Assembly (NCBI GenBank): GCA_028289965.1
Contig: JAQGKS010000067.1
Coordinates: 1 to 52,287 of the forward strand
Direction of reading: 5' to 3'
DNA length: 52,287 nucleotides
From: Sphingomonas bacterium
GTDB lineage: Bacteria > Pseudomonadota > Alphaproteobacteria > Sphingomonadales > Sphingomonadaceae
Below, in pieces: positions 28,514 through 37,321 of the stretch; position 1 is the first letter of the stretch, and the number at the start of each line of letters is the position of its first letter. Made by a program: the position numbers and the translations under genes. The notes beneath the pieces are model-generated. The model had not been told where the DNA came from. It saw only the letters and a list, made by a program, of their open reading frames with translations, and made no database searches.

Positions 28514-29257
28514 GTGACGATCCATCCCGGTGGGGTTGTCCAGATCGTGGACGCGCTTTCCCGCACGCAGACGATCCGTTCGATCGTTACCCAATGGGCG
28601 ACGATCGGGCTGTTCGGCGCGGTCGGCTGGCCGTGGCTGCTCAAGAGCCTGGGCGATGGCGGTGCCGTGGCGCGCCAGCGGCTGCTGGAGGCGACCGGGC
28701 TGCCCGATACGGCGCTGCCCCCGCTCGGCGGCTGGCGCGGCGATGCCGGGCTGCTCACGCTGATCGCCACCCACATTGCCGAGGCGCGGCCGCAGGTGAT
28801 CGTCGAATTTGGCGGCGGCACCACCACCCTGATCGCCGCGCGCGCGCTGACCCAGGCCGGCAGCGGCCGGCTGATCAGCTTCGACAGCGAGGAACGCTTC
28901 GCCGACGAGACCCGCCGGATGCTGGCGGAGCAGGGGCTGGAGGCGGAAATCCGCGCCGCGCCGCTGGTGCCGTCGCCGGACGGCTGGCCGGGGCTGTGGT
29001 ACGCCCACGGCCCGCTGCCCGATGCGATCGACCTGCTGATCGTCGATGGCCCGCCCTGGTTCATCCATCCCCAGGTGCGTGGCGCGGCGGCCTCGCTGTT
29101 CGATCGGATCACGCCCGGCGGGACGGTGATCCTGGACGATGCCGCGCGCCCCGGCGAACGGCTGGTGGCGCGGCGCTGGCGGCGGGAATGGCCCGATTTC
29201 GATTTCCGCTTCGTCGCAGGGCCGGCCGGAACGCTGGTCGGCACCCGGCGTCGCTAG
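28514..29257 (+). CDS. Class I SAM-dependent methyltransferase
   Basis: About 247 residues from GTG 28514 (MTIHPGGVVQIVDALSRTQT), with AGGAG ending 10 bases upstream. An earlier in-frame ATG at 28358 would add 52 residues of poor quality. A hydrophobic stretch (WATIGLFGAVGWPWLLKSLG) near residue 30 could touch the membrane. The core shows motif I VIVEFGGGTTTLIAARALTQ, an acidic post-I strand LISFDSEERF, and the later motifs LLIVDGPPWFIHPQ and ITPGGTVILDDAARPGE, as in FkbM- or Methyltransf_24-like enzymes. The acceptor is unknown. It follows purA after 231 bases in which I see no other gene. Confidence 0.85.
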   Translation: MTIHPGGVVQIVDALSRTQTIRSIVTQWATIGLFGAVGWPWLLKSLGDGGAVARQRLLEATGLPDTALPPLGGWRGDAGLLTLIATHIAEARPQVIVEFGGGTTTLIAARALTQAGSGRLISFDSEERFADETRRMLAEQGLEAEIRAAPLVPSPDGWPGLWYAHGPLPDAIDLLIVDGPPWFIHPQVRGAAASLFDRITPGGTVILDDAARPGERLVARRWRREWPDFDFRFVAGPAGTLVGTRRR

Positions 29258-29272
29258 CCGCGGATTGCCCCG

Positions 29273-29953
29273 ATGGCGCCGTTGCCGCGGACCCTGCCAC
29301 TCCTGCTGGCGATCCTGCTGCTGCTCGCCGGTTGTATCCCGTCGGGGCGCAAGCCGCAGCCGGGCCGCCCATCGGGCACGGCGCGGCCGACCCGACCGGT
29401 CGAGGATCCCAGCGCGCGCCAGGTGCGCCAGTGCCTCGCCGATCTCGGCAAGGCGGGCGTGCGCTACAGCGCGGTGCCCGATCGGGCGATGGGCGGCGGC
29501 TGCACGCAGCTGGGCACCGTCCGCCTGCTCGACCTCGGCCTGCCGGTGACCAATCTGGGGCCGATGAAGTGCCAGCTGGCCGAGCGCTTCGCCGAATGGA
29601 TCAACGAGGCGGTGCAGAAATCGGCGATGGCCTGGCTCGACGCGCGCGTCGCCCGGGTCGAAAGCTTCGGCACCTATAGCTGCCGGCCGGTCAACCACCG
29701 CGAAGGCGCCCGCCTGTCCGAACATGGCCGCGCCAATGCCGTGGACGTGGCCGCGTTCGTGCTGACCGACGGGCGGCGGATCACCGTAAAGGATGGCTGG
29801 AACGGCAGCGATCCGGGTGCCCGCGATTTCCTTCGCGCGGTGCGCAAGGCCGCATGCCGGCGCTTCGCCATCGTCATCGGTCCCGAGGGCGACGCGATGC
29901 ACCGCGATCACCTGCACTTCGACATGGGCGGCAACGGCCCTTATTGTCACTGA
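29273..29953 (+). CDS. Extensin-like LAS-fold lipoprotein
   Basis: 226 residues. The N-terminus LLLAILLLLAGC is a lipoprotein signal with a lipobox, so the mature protein should be lipid-anchored in the envelope. The C-terminal 160 residues match the bacterial extensin-like C domain, related to LAS-type D-Ala-D-Ala metallopeptidases: LSEHGRANAVDVAAF supplies His and Asp, and MHRDHLHFDMG supplies the second His. Cys pairs (VRQCLADLG, GGGCTQLG, PMKCQLA, TYSCRPV, AACRRFA, GPYCH) suggest disulfides. Peptidoglycan hydrolysis is inferred from the fold only. It is 15 bases after the methyltransferase gene. Confidence 0.87.
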   Translation: MAPLPRTLPLLLAILLLLAGCIPSGRKPQPGRPSGTARPTRPVEDPSARQVRQCLADLGKAGVRYSAVPDRAMGGGCTQLGTVRLLDLGLPVTNLGPMKCQLAERFAEWINEAVQKSAMAWLDARVARVESFGTYSCRPVNHREGARLSEHGRANAVDVAAFVLTDGRRITVKDGWNGSDPGARDFLRAVRKAACRRFAIVIGPEGDAMHRDHLHFDMGGNGPYCH

Positions 29954-30017
29954 TCCTGAGGGTTTTGGGCCGCAGCCCGCGGAACCAACACCCGTCTATC
30001 CGAGTAATCCGACGCTC

Positions 30018-30893
30018 ATGAAGCAACCGTCCATTCCCAAGCGCGTCTTCTCCCCCGCCAAGACCGATGCCGCCACCGCGCGCAACGCCGCACCCAAGCC
30101 GCAGACGAGCCACCCCGCCTACCGGCTGGCGTTCCAGGACGAGGAATTCCTGCTGCGCGACGATCTGCGCCCGGTGCGCTTCCAGCTCGAGCTGCTGAAG
30201 CCCGAGCTGCTGCTGGACGAGGCGCGGATCGGATCGACCCTGGTCTTCTACGGCTCCGCCCGGATTCCCGACCCCGAGCGCGCCCATGCGCTGGTCGAGG
30301 CGGCGGCGACCGACACGCAGCGGCGGATTGCCGAGCGGCTGCGCGCCAAATCCCATTTCTACGCCGAGGCGCGCACGCTGGCGGTGCTGGCCAGCGCGAC
30401 CCCCGACGATGCCGATGGCAAGCGCCAGTTCGTCGTTTGCTCGGGCGGCGGACCGTCGATCATGGAGGCCGCCAATCGCGGCGCGTTCGATGCGGGCGCG
30501 GATTCGATCGGCCTCAACATCGTGCTGCCGCACGAACAGGCGCCGAACGCCTATGTCACCCCGTCGCTGAGCTTCCAGTTCCACTATTTCGCGCTGCGCA
30601 AGATGCACTTCCTGTTGCGCGCACGCGCGGTGGCGGTGTTCCCGGGCGGGTTCGGCACATTCGACGAGACGTTCGAGCTGCTCACCCTGATCCAGACCGG
30701 CAAGATGGCGGCTTTGCCGATCCTGCTGTTCGGGCGCGAATTCTGGGAGCGGGTGGTGGATTTCAACGCGCTGGTCGAGGAGGGCGTGGTCTCGCCCAAC
30801 GATCTCGACCTGTTCCGCTTCGTCGAGACCGCGGACGAGGCGTGGGACTATATCCAGGGCTGGTATGCCGCACGCGAGAAGGAGCGCGCCTGA
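30018..30893 (+). CDS. LOG-family protein (TIGR00730-like)
   Basis: 291 residues from ATG 30018 (MKQPSIPKRVFSPAKTDAAT). The LOG fold is recognised by LVFYGSARIPDPERA, FVVCSGGGPSIMEAANRGAF and the signature AVAVFPGGFGTFDETFELLT, which carries the PGGxGTxxE motif and the Arg/Glu active site. Family members hydrolyse nucleoside 5'-monophosphates to base and ribose phosphate; plant and bacterial LOGs release cytokinins, and others act in purine turnover. The long N-terminal extension (about 85 residues before the core) is of the type found in alphaproteobacterial members. It lies 64 bases after the extensin-like gene. Confidence 0.9.
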   Translation: MKQPSIPKRVFSPAKTDAATARNAAPKPQTSHPAYRLAFQDEEFLLRDDLRPVRFQLELLKPELLLDEARIGSTLVFYGSARIPDPERAHALVEAAATDTQRRIAERLRAKSHFYAEARTLAVLASATPDDADGKRQFVVCSGGGPSIMEAANRGAFDAGADSIGLNIVLPHEQAPNAYVTPSLSFQFHYFALRKMHFLLRARAVAVFPGGFGTFDETFELLTLIQTGKMAALPILLFGREFWERVVDFNALVEEGVVSPNDLDLFRFVETADEAWDYIQGWYAAREKERA

Positions 30894-31042
30894 GGCCGGT
30901 CGCCCGGGCTCCGGCCCCGAACGGAAGACGCGAATGGCTTCGACACGCAATGGCTGGGGCAAGGTCCAGGGGGAACCTCGGAAGAGGCTTCTCACCGGGG
31001 CGGTCGGGGGCTAGGCTGCTGGCTCGATCTGAAGGAATGAAC

Positions 31043-31198
31043 ATGAAACTTCGCATCCTTGCTGCCGCCGCCGCCGCCGTGCTGGCCACCGGCACCGCTT
31101 ACGCCGCCATGGATTGCTGCAAAGACGCTACGTGCGCGTGCTGCAAGGACATGGAGAAGGACGGCGCGAAGCCTGCCGAGCCCGTGCATCATCACTGA
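31043..31198 (+). CDS. Small Cys-rich exported protein
   Basis: 51 residues from ATG 31043, with GAAGGA ending 6 bases upstream; an in-frame ATG at 31037 is too close to that site. Residues 1-22 (MKLRILAAAAAAVLATGTAY, then AA) form a signal peptide. The mature peptide of about 29 residues has C25, C26, C31, C33 and C34 in a CC-x4-C-x-CC pattern plus a run of three His at the end, so it probably binds a soft metal or forms disulfides in the periplasm. I recognise no characterised family. It follows the LOG gene after a gap of 149 bases and precedes a non-coding region. Confidence 0.75.
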   Translation: MKLRILAAAAAAVLATGTAYAAMDCCKDATCACCKDMEKDGAKPAEPVHHH

Positions 31199-31670
31199 CA
31201 CCGGCGCGGTCTGACCGCTTCCGTGTCACCGCTGCGACCCCATTGAGCCCCGCATCGGTGCCCGCCTTCCAATTCCAGTGCGGCGGTCTCCCTTTCCCGC
31301 TCGCGCCGGCCTCCGGGGCGACAGGCCGTCGCGAGCGATCATGCACCCGCCTCGATGTCGGCGGCGTTGCGCGATGGCGCGGTGGCCGCGATGGCGAACG
31401 CACCCGATCCGGCAAAGGCAGCGCTGCGCACCGCGACGCGGTCGCCCCAGCTGTGGCGCCACGCCAGCTTGGCGCGCGAAGGCGCCGGCGATTTCCCGGT
31501 CCTGTTCAAGCCATACCGGATCGACGCACTCGCTTCGGCGATCGAGACAGCGCTGAGCGCGATCCCGCACGGCTGAGGGTGCGCTCCCTCATCGTCATGG
31601 CGGCGGCAGGCGAAAGCGGATCGAGAGCGGCTGAACGGCGGCGCGGTACGAAGTGGCTCGGTCTGCCCCG
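31199..31670. other. Long intergenic region with a gene remnant
   Basis: 472 bases between the Cys-rich peptide gene and the diguanylate cyclase stop. No intact gene is convincing. The only recognisable item is a response-regulator-like fragment near 31490-31576, reported separately. The rest has no clear terminator, RNA gene or repeat that I can identify. Confidence 0.5.
31490..31576 (+). pseudogene. Receiver-domain C-terminal remnant
   Basis: A short plus-strand frame ends DFPVLFKPYRIDALASAIET then ALSAIPHG and a stop at 31576. The pattern V-L-x-K-P-Y/F-R-x-x-x-L-x-x-A-I is the conserved last strand and helix of CheY-like receiver domains, including the invariant Lys. No phospho-acceptor Asp or acidic pocket is found upstream in any frame. 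It is best read as the tail of a deleted response-regulator gene, beside a signalling gene on the other strand. Confidence 0.4.
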
Positions 31671-33506
31671 TCAGGCGGCGCGGACCAGGCGGTTCCGCCC
31701 CTCCTGCTTGGCCTGGTACAGGCGCCTGTCGGCGCGCAGCTTCAGCGTCTCGGGCGTGTCGTCGGCCCCCGCCTCCGCCACGCCCAGGCTGACCGTCACC
31801 CGCAGCGGCAGCGCGGATGCCCCGAGGAGATCGCCGCCAAGGTCGATGCGCTCGGCTGCGACATTGGCCAGGGCCCGGTGTCCGACGATGCAGGCGGTTT
31901 CGACATCCGCGCCGGTGAGGAGGATGGAGAATTCCTCGCCCCCGGTGCGCGCGACGATGGCCCCGGTGCGGAGGCTCCGGTTGAGGATTTCGGCGACGCG
32001 GCGGAGGACCAAGTCGCCGGCGGCATGGCCGAAGCTGTCGTTGACGCGCTTGAAATGATCGATGTCCACCGCGATGAGCGACAGCGGAATACCCTCTTCG
32101 CGGGTGCGCAGGATTTCTTCCTCGAGCATCCGGGTGAATGCCCGGCGGTTCGGCAGGCGGGTGAGATCGTCGGTCAGCGCGGCCGATTCGTGGGCCTTGG
32201 CGGTGCGCTCCGCTTCCGCTGCGCGGCGCTCCGTCTCCCGCCGCGCTTTCTTGTACGGCGTGATATCGCGGAACAGCCCGCCGAAGCCGATATTCTCGTC
32301 CCCGCTCTGCTTCAGGCGGTAGACGAAAAGCTGGATGTCGCGCGGCGTGCCGCTCTCGTCGATGATCATCGTCTCGGCCTGCGCTTCGTCGATGGCGCCG
32401 GCCCTGAGGGCCTCTGCCATTTCGGCGAGCTTCTTGCTCTCTTCGGCCGGAATGTGGGTCAGGAAGGGCTTGCCGATGCTGTCCGCGACAGAGCGGCCGG
32501 TGACCTTCTCATAGGCGCTGCTCAGATAGACCCAGCGCCCGGCGCCGTCGGTACGGAACAGGACCTCCTCGATCCGGTTGGCGACCATCCGCAGCGTCGC
32601 GGCGCGGCGTTCGGCGAGTTGCCTCTGCCGATCGCTCTGGGCAATAATGGTCGCGACGGGCAGGGAAAAGAGGAACATCGTCGCGACGAACATTTGCAGG
32701 ACATAGCCCTTGGCCGCGATCGTTCCCGGAACATTGGCGAGCGGGCCGACGCCGGTAATCAGGCAGACCGTTCCAATCACCGCCAGGATCAGCGTTCCCA
32801 GCGCGGCGCCGAGCACGCCCATCCGGAAGGTCGCGAACAATAAGGGCGGGACGGCCAGGAACAGGAGCGGGTGGGTCCACTGGGTGAACACGATCAGCCC
32901 GGCCATCGCGACGAGGACGAGGGGCAGGGCGCCTTGGGCGAGCCGCGGGAGTGTGGCGCGGGTGACCTTCGCGACACGATTTCGCCTGCGCAGTACGACC
33001 AGCATCGGCGCGACGATGATCTGCCCGCAGGCATGGGTCGCGAACCAGGCGAACCCGACGGCGAATGGGGAGGCCGACAGGCCGGGCGCAAGCAGCAACC
33101 CTATCGCGATCGCCGACGGAAGCACCCCGATGATCGTCGCGAGCACGAAGCCGGCGACATGGCCGGGCCGGGTGAACAGATCGGCGCTGCCGGCAAAGCG
33201 GAGCGTCAGAACCGCGACGAGCACTGCTTCGATGACGTGCGCAGCGGGTACGGCACCCGCCATCAGCAGCGCCGGATTGATGGTCAGGATCAGCGCGACC
33301 GACGTCGCTGCAACCAGAGCGGTACAAATCTGCCCGATGCGGCGGCTGCTGGTCAGGATCACCGCGGTGAGAAGGGCGTTGGCGGGCCAGATCAGCGCGA
33401 GCCCGACCGGCTGCCGCGTGAAGGTGATCGAGACGAACGACAGGGCCGCCCAGCCGACGACCAAAAGCACGTACAGGCTCATTCCCCGCATCGTCATCGT
33501 TTGCAT
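31671..33506 (-). CDS. Diguanylate cyclase with MASE1, PAS and GGDEF domains
   Basis: About 611 residues. Residues 1-290 form a MASE1-like membrane sensor with about eight helices (SLYVLLVVGWAALSFVSITF at the start), residues 300-430 a PAS domain (VLFRTDGAGRWVYLSSAYEK), and the C-terminus a GGDEF domain that makes cyclic di-GMP. The signature is GGEEF (residues 522-526), an active-type variant, within ARTGGEEFSILL. The inhibitory RxxD site is altered: R513 is kept but the Asp is Ala (RTGA), so product inhibition may be lost. No EAL domain is present. The start ATG 33506 follows GGAGG by four bases; an ATG at 33524 lies before that site. Confidence 0.92.
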   Translation of the reverse strand: MQTMTMRGMSLYVLLVVGWAALSFVSITFTRQPVGLALIWPANALLTAVILTSSRRIGQICTALVAATSVALILTINPALLMAGAVPAAHVIEAVLVAVLTLRFAGSADLFTRPGHVAGFVLATIIGVLPSAIAIGLLLAPGLSASPFAVGFAWFATHACGQIIVAPMLVVLRRRNRVAKVTRATLPRLAQGALPLVLVAMAGLIVFTQWTHPLLFLAVPPLLFATFRMGVLGAALGTLILAVIGTVCLITGVGPLANVPGTIAAKGYVLQMFVATMFLFSLPVATIIAQSDRQRQLAERRAATLRMVANRIEEVLFRTDGAGRWVYLSSAYEKVTGRSVADSIGKPFLTHIPAEESKKLAEMAEALRAGAIDEAQAETMIIDESGTPRDIQLFVYRLKQSGDENIGFGGLFRDITPYKKARRETERRAAEAERTAKAHESAALTDDLTRLPNRRAFTRMLEEEILRTREEGIPLSLIAVDIDHFKRVNDSFGHAAGDLVLRRVAEILNRSLRTGAIVARTGGEEFSILLTGADVETACIVGHRALANVAAERIDLGGDLLGASALPLRVTVSLGVAEAGADDTPETLKLRADRRLYQAKQEGRNRLVRAA

Positions 33507-33622
33507 CTCTCCTCCAAGGGGCATGGAGCCGAAACGGTCAACGCTTTTAGATCAGCCGTGCGCACGGCGGGGAACTGAGCCGGTCTGGCCGACCGGCGTC
33601 GATATGCCGTCCGCGTCGCGGA

Positions 33623-34306
33623 TCATTGCTTGAGGTACCGGAAGTACCAGACCTCGCGGCCCTCGCGGCGAGCCTTGCCCTCATAGCGGGTCTGCGGCCA
33701 ATCGTCGGGGCGGACGAGGAAGTCGGCGGGGCGCTCGGCCGTCCAGCGCAGATCGTCGCGCGCGCCCATCACCATCATCGCCCAGCGGCAATAAACCGGA
33801 TGATCGGTGCCGAAGCGGAACTCGCCGCCGATCCGCAGCTTGGCGGCGATCACGTCGATCGGCCCCTGGTTCATGAAGCGGCGCTTGGCGTGGCGCGCCT
33901 TGGGCCAGGGATCGGGGTGGAGCAGGTAGACCCGCTCGACGCTGCCGTCGGGGAGCCGCTCGAGCACGTCGAGCGCATCGCCCATGTGGAGGCGGATGTT
34001 GGTCGGCCCGCCATCCTCGTCGATCTTCATCAGCGCGCCGACGACACCGTCGAGGAACGGCTCGCAGCCGATGAAGCCCTGGTCGGGGTGCGCCATCGCC
34101 TGGCCGACGAGGTGCTCGGCCTTGCCGAAGCCGATCTCGAGCTGGAGCGGGCGATCGTCGCCGAACAGCGAGGCGGCGCTCAGCCCGCCGGTTTCGGGGA
34201 CCGAGAGGGTCGGGAGCAGGCGCTCGACAAGGGCCGCCTGGCCCTCGCGCAGCTTGTGCCCCTGGCGGCGGCCATAGAGGCGGCGGATGGTGGTCGGATC
34301 GTTCAT
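33623..34306 (-). CDS. trmB: tRNA (guanine-N7)-methyltransferase
   Basis: 227 residues. TrmB methylates G46 in the variable loop of tRNAs with SAM. Motif I reads LQLEIGFGKAEHLVGQAMAH, and the family-specific block VYLLHPDPWPKARHAKRRF (with the catalytic Asp) and GGEFRFGTDHPVYCRWAM are present. The start is ATG 34306 (MNDPTTIRRLYGRRQGHKLR). It is the last gene of the conserved lnt-metK-trmB block, 122 bases after metK with a terminator-like hairpin between, so it may also have its own promoter. Confidence 0.96.
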   Translation of the reverse strand: MNDPTTIRRLYGRRQGHKLREGQAALVERLLPTLSVPETGGLSAASLFGDDRPLQLEIGFGKAEHLVGQAMAHPDQGFIGCEPFLDGVVGALMKIDEDGGPTNIRLHMGDALDVLERLPDGSVERVYLLHPDPWPKARHAKRRFMNQGPIDVIAAKLRIGGEFRFGTDHPVYCRWAMMVMGARDDLRWTAERPADFLVRPDDWPQTRYEGKARREGREVWYFRYLKQ

Positions 34307-34374
34307 CGCGCCCGCTTAAAGGGTTGCCGCACCGGACGGAACCGGGACGTGCCCGGCTACCGCTCAAATTAGAA

Positions 34375-34404
34375 GGGGGAGGGCGCCCGTGAGCGTCCTC
34401 CCCC
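34375..34404 (-). terminator. Intrinsic terminator-like hairpin after metK
   Basis: A 12-base-pair stem with one G-T pair (34375-34386 with 34393-34404) and a 6-base loop lies 24 bases beyond the metK stop. On the minus strand it is followed by TTCTAATTTG, a moderately T-rich tail. It would end or attenuate metK transcription before trmB. Confidence 0.7.
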
Positions 34405-34428
34405 GAACTTGCACGAGGTTTTGTAGGC

Positions 34429-35661
34429 TTAGAGCGCGGCCTTCAGCGCATCGACGAGGTCGGTCTTCTCCCACGAGAAGAAGTCGCCGTCGGGCTTGCG
34501 ACCGAAATGGCCGTAGCTGGCGGTGCGCTCGTAGATCGGCTTGTTGAGGCCGAGATGGGTGCGGATCGTGCGCGGGGTCAGCTTGCGACCGCCAAGGATG
34601 GTGGCGAGCACCTGCTCGATCCTGGCCTCGTCCACCGTGCCGGTGCCGTGCGTGTCGACATAGAGCGACAGCGGCTCGGCCACGCCGATGGCGTAGGACA
34701 GCTGGATCGTGCAGCGCTTGGCAAGGCCCGCCGCGACGACGTTCTTGGCGAGATAGCGCGCGACATACGCGGCCGAGCGATCGACCTTGGTCGGATCCTT
34801 GCCCGAGAAGGCGCCGCCGCCGTGCGGCGAGGCACCGCCATAGGTGTCAACGATGATCTTGCGACCGGTCAGGCCGCAATCGCCGTCCGGACCGCCGATT
34901 TCGAAGATCCCGGTCGGATTGACGTAGATCGCGGTCTCGTCGGTGATGAAGCCGGCCGGCAGCACATTGTGGAACACGCCGACGACATAATCGCGCAGCT
35001 GCTTGTAGAGCTCCGGATCGCCATCATTGCCGTGGTAGAAATAGCCCGGCGCGTGCTGGGTCGAGACGACCAGCGCGGTGGCGCGGACCGGCACGCCATT
35101 TTCATACTGGAGCGTCACCTGGCTCTTGGCGTCGGGCTCGAGGAAGGGGACCTTCTTCGAGTGGCGGTCGGTCGCCATCTGCTCGAGGATGCGGTGCGAG
35201 TAATAAAGCGTCGCGGGCAGATAATCGGGGGTCTCGTCGGTCGCGTAGCCGAACATGATGCCCTGATCGCCGGCGCCTTCGTCCTTGTTGCCGCCCTCAT
35301 CGACACCCTGTGCGATGTGCGCGGACTGGGCGTGGAGGTTGTTCTGGAACTCGGCGGTTTCCCAGTGGAAGCCATTCTGCTCATAGCCGATGCGCTTGAC
35401 CGCGGCGCGCGAGACCTTTTCGATCTTGGCGCGGCCCTCGTCCGTCAGGACGCCATTCTCGTCGATGATCGAGCGATCCGAGGAGCGGACTTCGCCGGAC
35501 AGGATGATCTTCTGGGTGGTGACCATCGTCTCGCACGCAACCCGCGCTTCGGGATCGGTGGCGAGGAACAGATCGACCACCGCGTCCGAGATCTGATCCG
35601 CGACCTTGTCGGGATGGCCTTCGGAAACGCTTTCGGACGTGAAGAGATAATTGCTGCGCAT
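34429..35661 (-). CDS. metK: S-adenosylmethionine synthetase
   Basis: 410 residues. MetK makes SAM from methionine and ATP. Motifs are complete: [20 protein letters not shown] near the start with the catalytic His, [20 protein letters not shown], and [20 protein letters not shown]. The start is ATG 35661 ([15 protein letters not shown]); the frame continues upstream into lnt by chance. GAGGACAG precedes the ATG by about 7 bases. The 71-base gap upstream holds a 22-base imperfect palindrome that may be a SahR-type operator. SAM is used by trmB and miaB of the same array. Confidence 0.97.
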   Translation of the reverse strand: MRSNYLFTSESVSEGHPDKVADQISDAVVDLFLATDPEARVACETMVTTQKIILSGEVRSSDRSIIDENGVLTDEGRAKIEKVSRAAVKRIGYEQNGFHWETAEFQNNLHAQSAHIAQGVDEGGNKDEGAGDQGIMFGYATDETPDYLPATLYYSHRILEQMATDRHSKKVPFLEPDAKSQVTLQYENGVPVRATALVVSTQHAPGYFYHGNDGDPELYKQLRDYVVGVFHNVLPAGFITDETAIYVNPTGIFEIGGPDGDCGLTGRKIIVDTYGGASPHGGGAFSGKDPTKVDRSAAYVARYLAKNVVAAGLAKRCTIQLSYAIGVAEPLSLYVDTHGTGTVDEARIEQVLATILGGRKLTPRTIRTHLGLNKPIYERTASYGHFGRKPDGDFFSWEKTDLVDALKAAL

Positions 35662-35707
35662 CGACGGACTGTCCTCTTGGTGGGGTGCCGGCAAGTCGCC
35701 CGGCGCT

Positions 35708-35729
35708 GATATAAAGGATTCCTTATGTC
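35708..35729. promoter_or_regulatory. Candidate SahR-type operator before metK
   Basis: A 22-base imperfect palindrome, GATATAAAGGA followed by TTCCTTATGTC (8 of 11 positions match), is the only AT-rich element in the lnt-metK gap, 47 bases before the metK ATG. ArsR-family SahR regulators control SAM-cycle genes, including metK, in several proteobacterial groups through palindromes with AAG/CTT arms. Match to that motif is from memory, and the regulator gene is not in the window. Confidence 0.45.
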
Positions 35730-35732
35730 CCC

Positions 35733-37229
35733 TTAGCGCCGGAAGCGCCGGAGCGCAATTGCGGCGGCAATCAGCAGCGCGGCGAGCAGCAACGGCAGGA
35801 TGTTGCCGGCTTGGGCGAACAAGGTCGGCGGCGTCGCCCGCGGGAAGCGTGCGTCGATCGTGCCGGCCGCGCGCCACGGCAGATGAGCGGCAAGGCGTCC
35901 ATCGGGCGCGATCACCGCGGAGATACCGGTGGGGGTGGAGCGGACGACGGTGATGCCCTCCTCGATCGCGCGCAGCCGGGCCTGGGCGAGGTGCTGGGGC
36001 GGGCCCCACGCGCCGAACCAGGCATCGTTGGAGGGGTTGAACAGCATCGCCGGCCGATTGGCGGCATCGACGACGTGGCCGGAAAAGATGATCTCGTAGC
36101 AGATCTGGTAACCGACCGTGCCCAAGCCGGGCAAAGCGAAGCTCTGCGCGCCCGGACCGGGAAGGAAATCGAGATCGCCGGGGGCAAGGCGGGACAGGCC
36201 GATCGCCGACAGGATCGTCCGCATCGGCAGATATTCGCCGTACGGCACCAGATGCGCCTTGTCGTAGCGGCCGATCAGATTGCCCGCGCCGTTGAGCGCG
36301 AACAGGCTGTTGCGCGCGGCGGCGACATGGCCGTCCTTGCCCCAGACGAGCGCGACGCCGCCGGTGAGGAGGATATCGCGCGGGCCGAGCAACCGGGCGA
36401 GCCGGGCGCGTGCGCCTGGCTCCTCCTCGAGATAGTCGGGCACCGCCGCCTCGGGCCACAGGATCAGCCGCGGCTCGGCGCCCGGCGGGCCGGTGAGGGC
36501 GGCGAGGCGGCCAAAATTGGCGCGCTCGAACCCCGGCTGCCATTTTTCCTGCTGGCCGATGTTCGGCTGGACGACGCGGAGGCGCGGCGCCGCCGGGTCG
36601 GCCGCGATCGGCGCCCGCGCGAACTGCCACAGCAGGAAGGTGATGGCGGGCACGATCAGGACCGCCGCCATCGCCCGGCGGCGCGGGGCCGCGGCAAGGG
36701 CGAGCCCGGCCCACAGCGCGAACAGCCCGGACAGGCCATAGGTGCCGATCCAGCGGGCGGGCAGCGCGCCCGCGCCAAGCGGTACGAGCAGCACGCCGAG
36801 CGGGTTCCACGCAAAGCCGGTGAACAGGGTCGCGCGGAGCCATTCGGCGACGATCCAGGCGGCGGCGAAGATCAGGGCGAAGCGCACCGGATCGCCCCGG
36901 CCCCAGCGCCAGGCGAGCCCGGTGGCGATCGCCGGGAACAGCGCCAGATAGAGCGACAGCAACAGCACCGCGATCCAGCCGAGCCACGCCGGCATCGCCG
37001 CCTGATAGGTGAAGGCGGTGGCGATCCAGTTGAGCCCGAGTGCGAAATGGCCGAGCCCGAACATCCAGCCGAGCGCGAGCGCGCGGCGCAGCGACGGCGC
37101 CTGCCCGACCATCGCCAGCAGCGCGACGAGCGCGACGAGCGCCAGCGGCCACAGATCGAGCGGAGCAAAGCCGAGCGCGGAAACGAGCCCGGCGATCAAC
37201 GCGAAGGGCAGCCGGGGTGCGATCTTCAT
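35733..37229 (-). CDS. lnt: Apolipoprotein N-acyltransferase
   Basis: 498 residues. Lnt adds the third acyl chain to the N-terminal Cys of lipoproteins in the inner membrane. The N-terminal 200 residues contain six or so helices ([20 protein letters not shown] onward), followed by a periplasmic nitrilase domain with E260 (LWPEAAVP), K324 ([13 protein letters not shown]) and C377 (YQICYEIIF), matching the E. coli catalytic E267, K335 and C387. A final helix ([14 protein letters not shown]) ends the protein. ATG 37229 ([14 protein letters not shown]) is the natural start. It is normally next to corC; here a VOC gene and a dehydrogenase gene separate them. Confidence 0.96.
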   Translation of the reverse strand: MKIAPRLPFALIAGLVSALGFAPLDLWPLALVALVALLAMVGQAPSLRRALALGWMFGLGHFALGLNWIATAFTYQAAMPAWLGWIAVLLLSLYLALFPAIATGLAWRWGRGDPVRFALIFAAAWIVAEWLRATLFTGFAWNPLGVLLVPLGAGALPARWIGTYGLSGLFALWAGLALAAAPRRRAMAAVLIVPAITFLLWQFARAPIAADPAAPRLRVVQPNIGQQEKWQPGFERANFGRLAALTGPPGAEPRLILWPEAAVPDYLEEEPGARARLARLLGPRDILLTGGVALVWGKDGHVAAARNSLFALNGAGNLIGRYDKAHLVPYGEYLPMRTILSAIGLSRLAPGDLDFLPGPGAQSFALPGLGTVGYQICYEIIFSGHVVDAANRPAMLFNPSNDAWFGAWGPPQHLAQARLRAIEEGITVVRSTPTGISAVIAPDGRLAAHLPWRAAGTIDARFPRATPPTLFAQAGNILPLLLAALLIAAAIALRRFRR

Positions 37230-37321
37230 GGCGCGCCTCGTAAAGCCAGACGGGGCAGGATTGAACCGGAAATCGATCGGCCATGGGTGACGGGAGGGCG
37301 GCGCGCGGCTATTCGTCGGCC

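Noticed and set aside
35662-35732. SAM-II or SAM/SAH riboswitch before metK
   Set aside because: The 71-base gap is too short and lacks the conserved loops of either class as I know them.
34429-37284. A single open frame that joins metK with sequence upstream through lnt, as if a fusion protein
   Set aside because: The upstream part is lnt read out of frame; MetK has its own ATG at 35661 and normal length, and Lnt reads fully in another frame.
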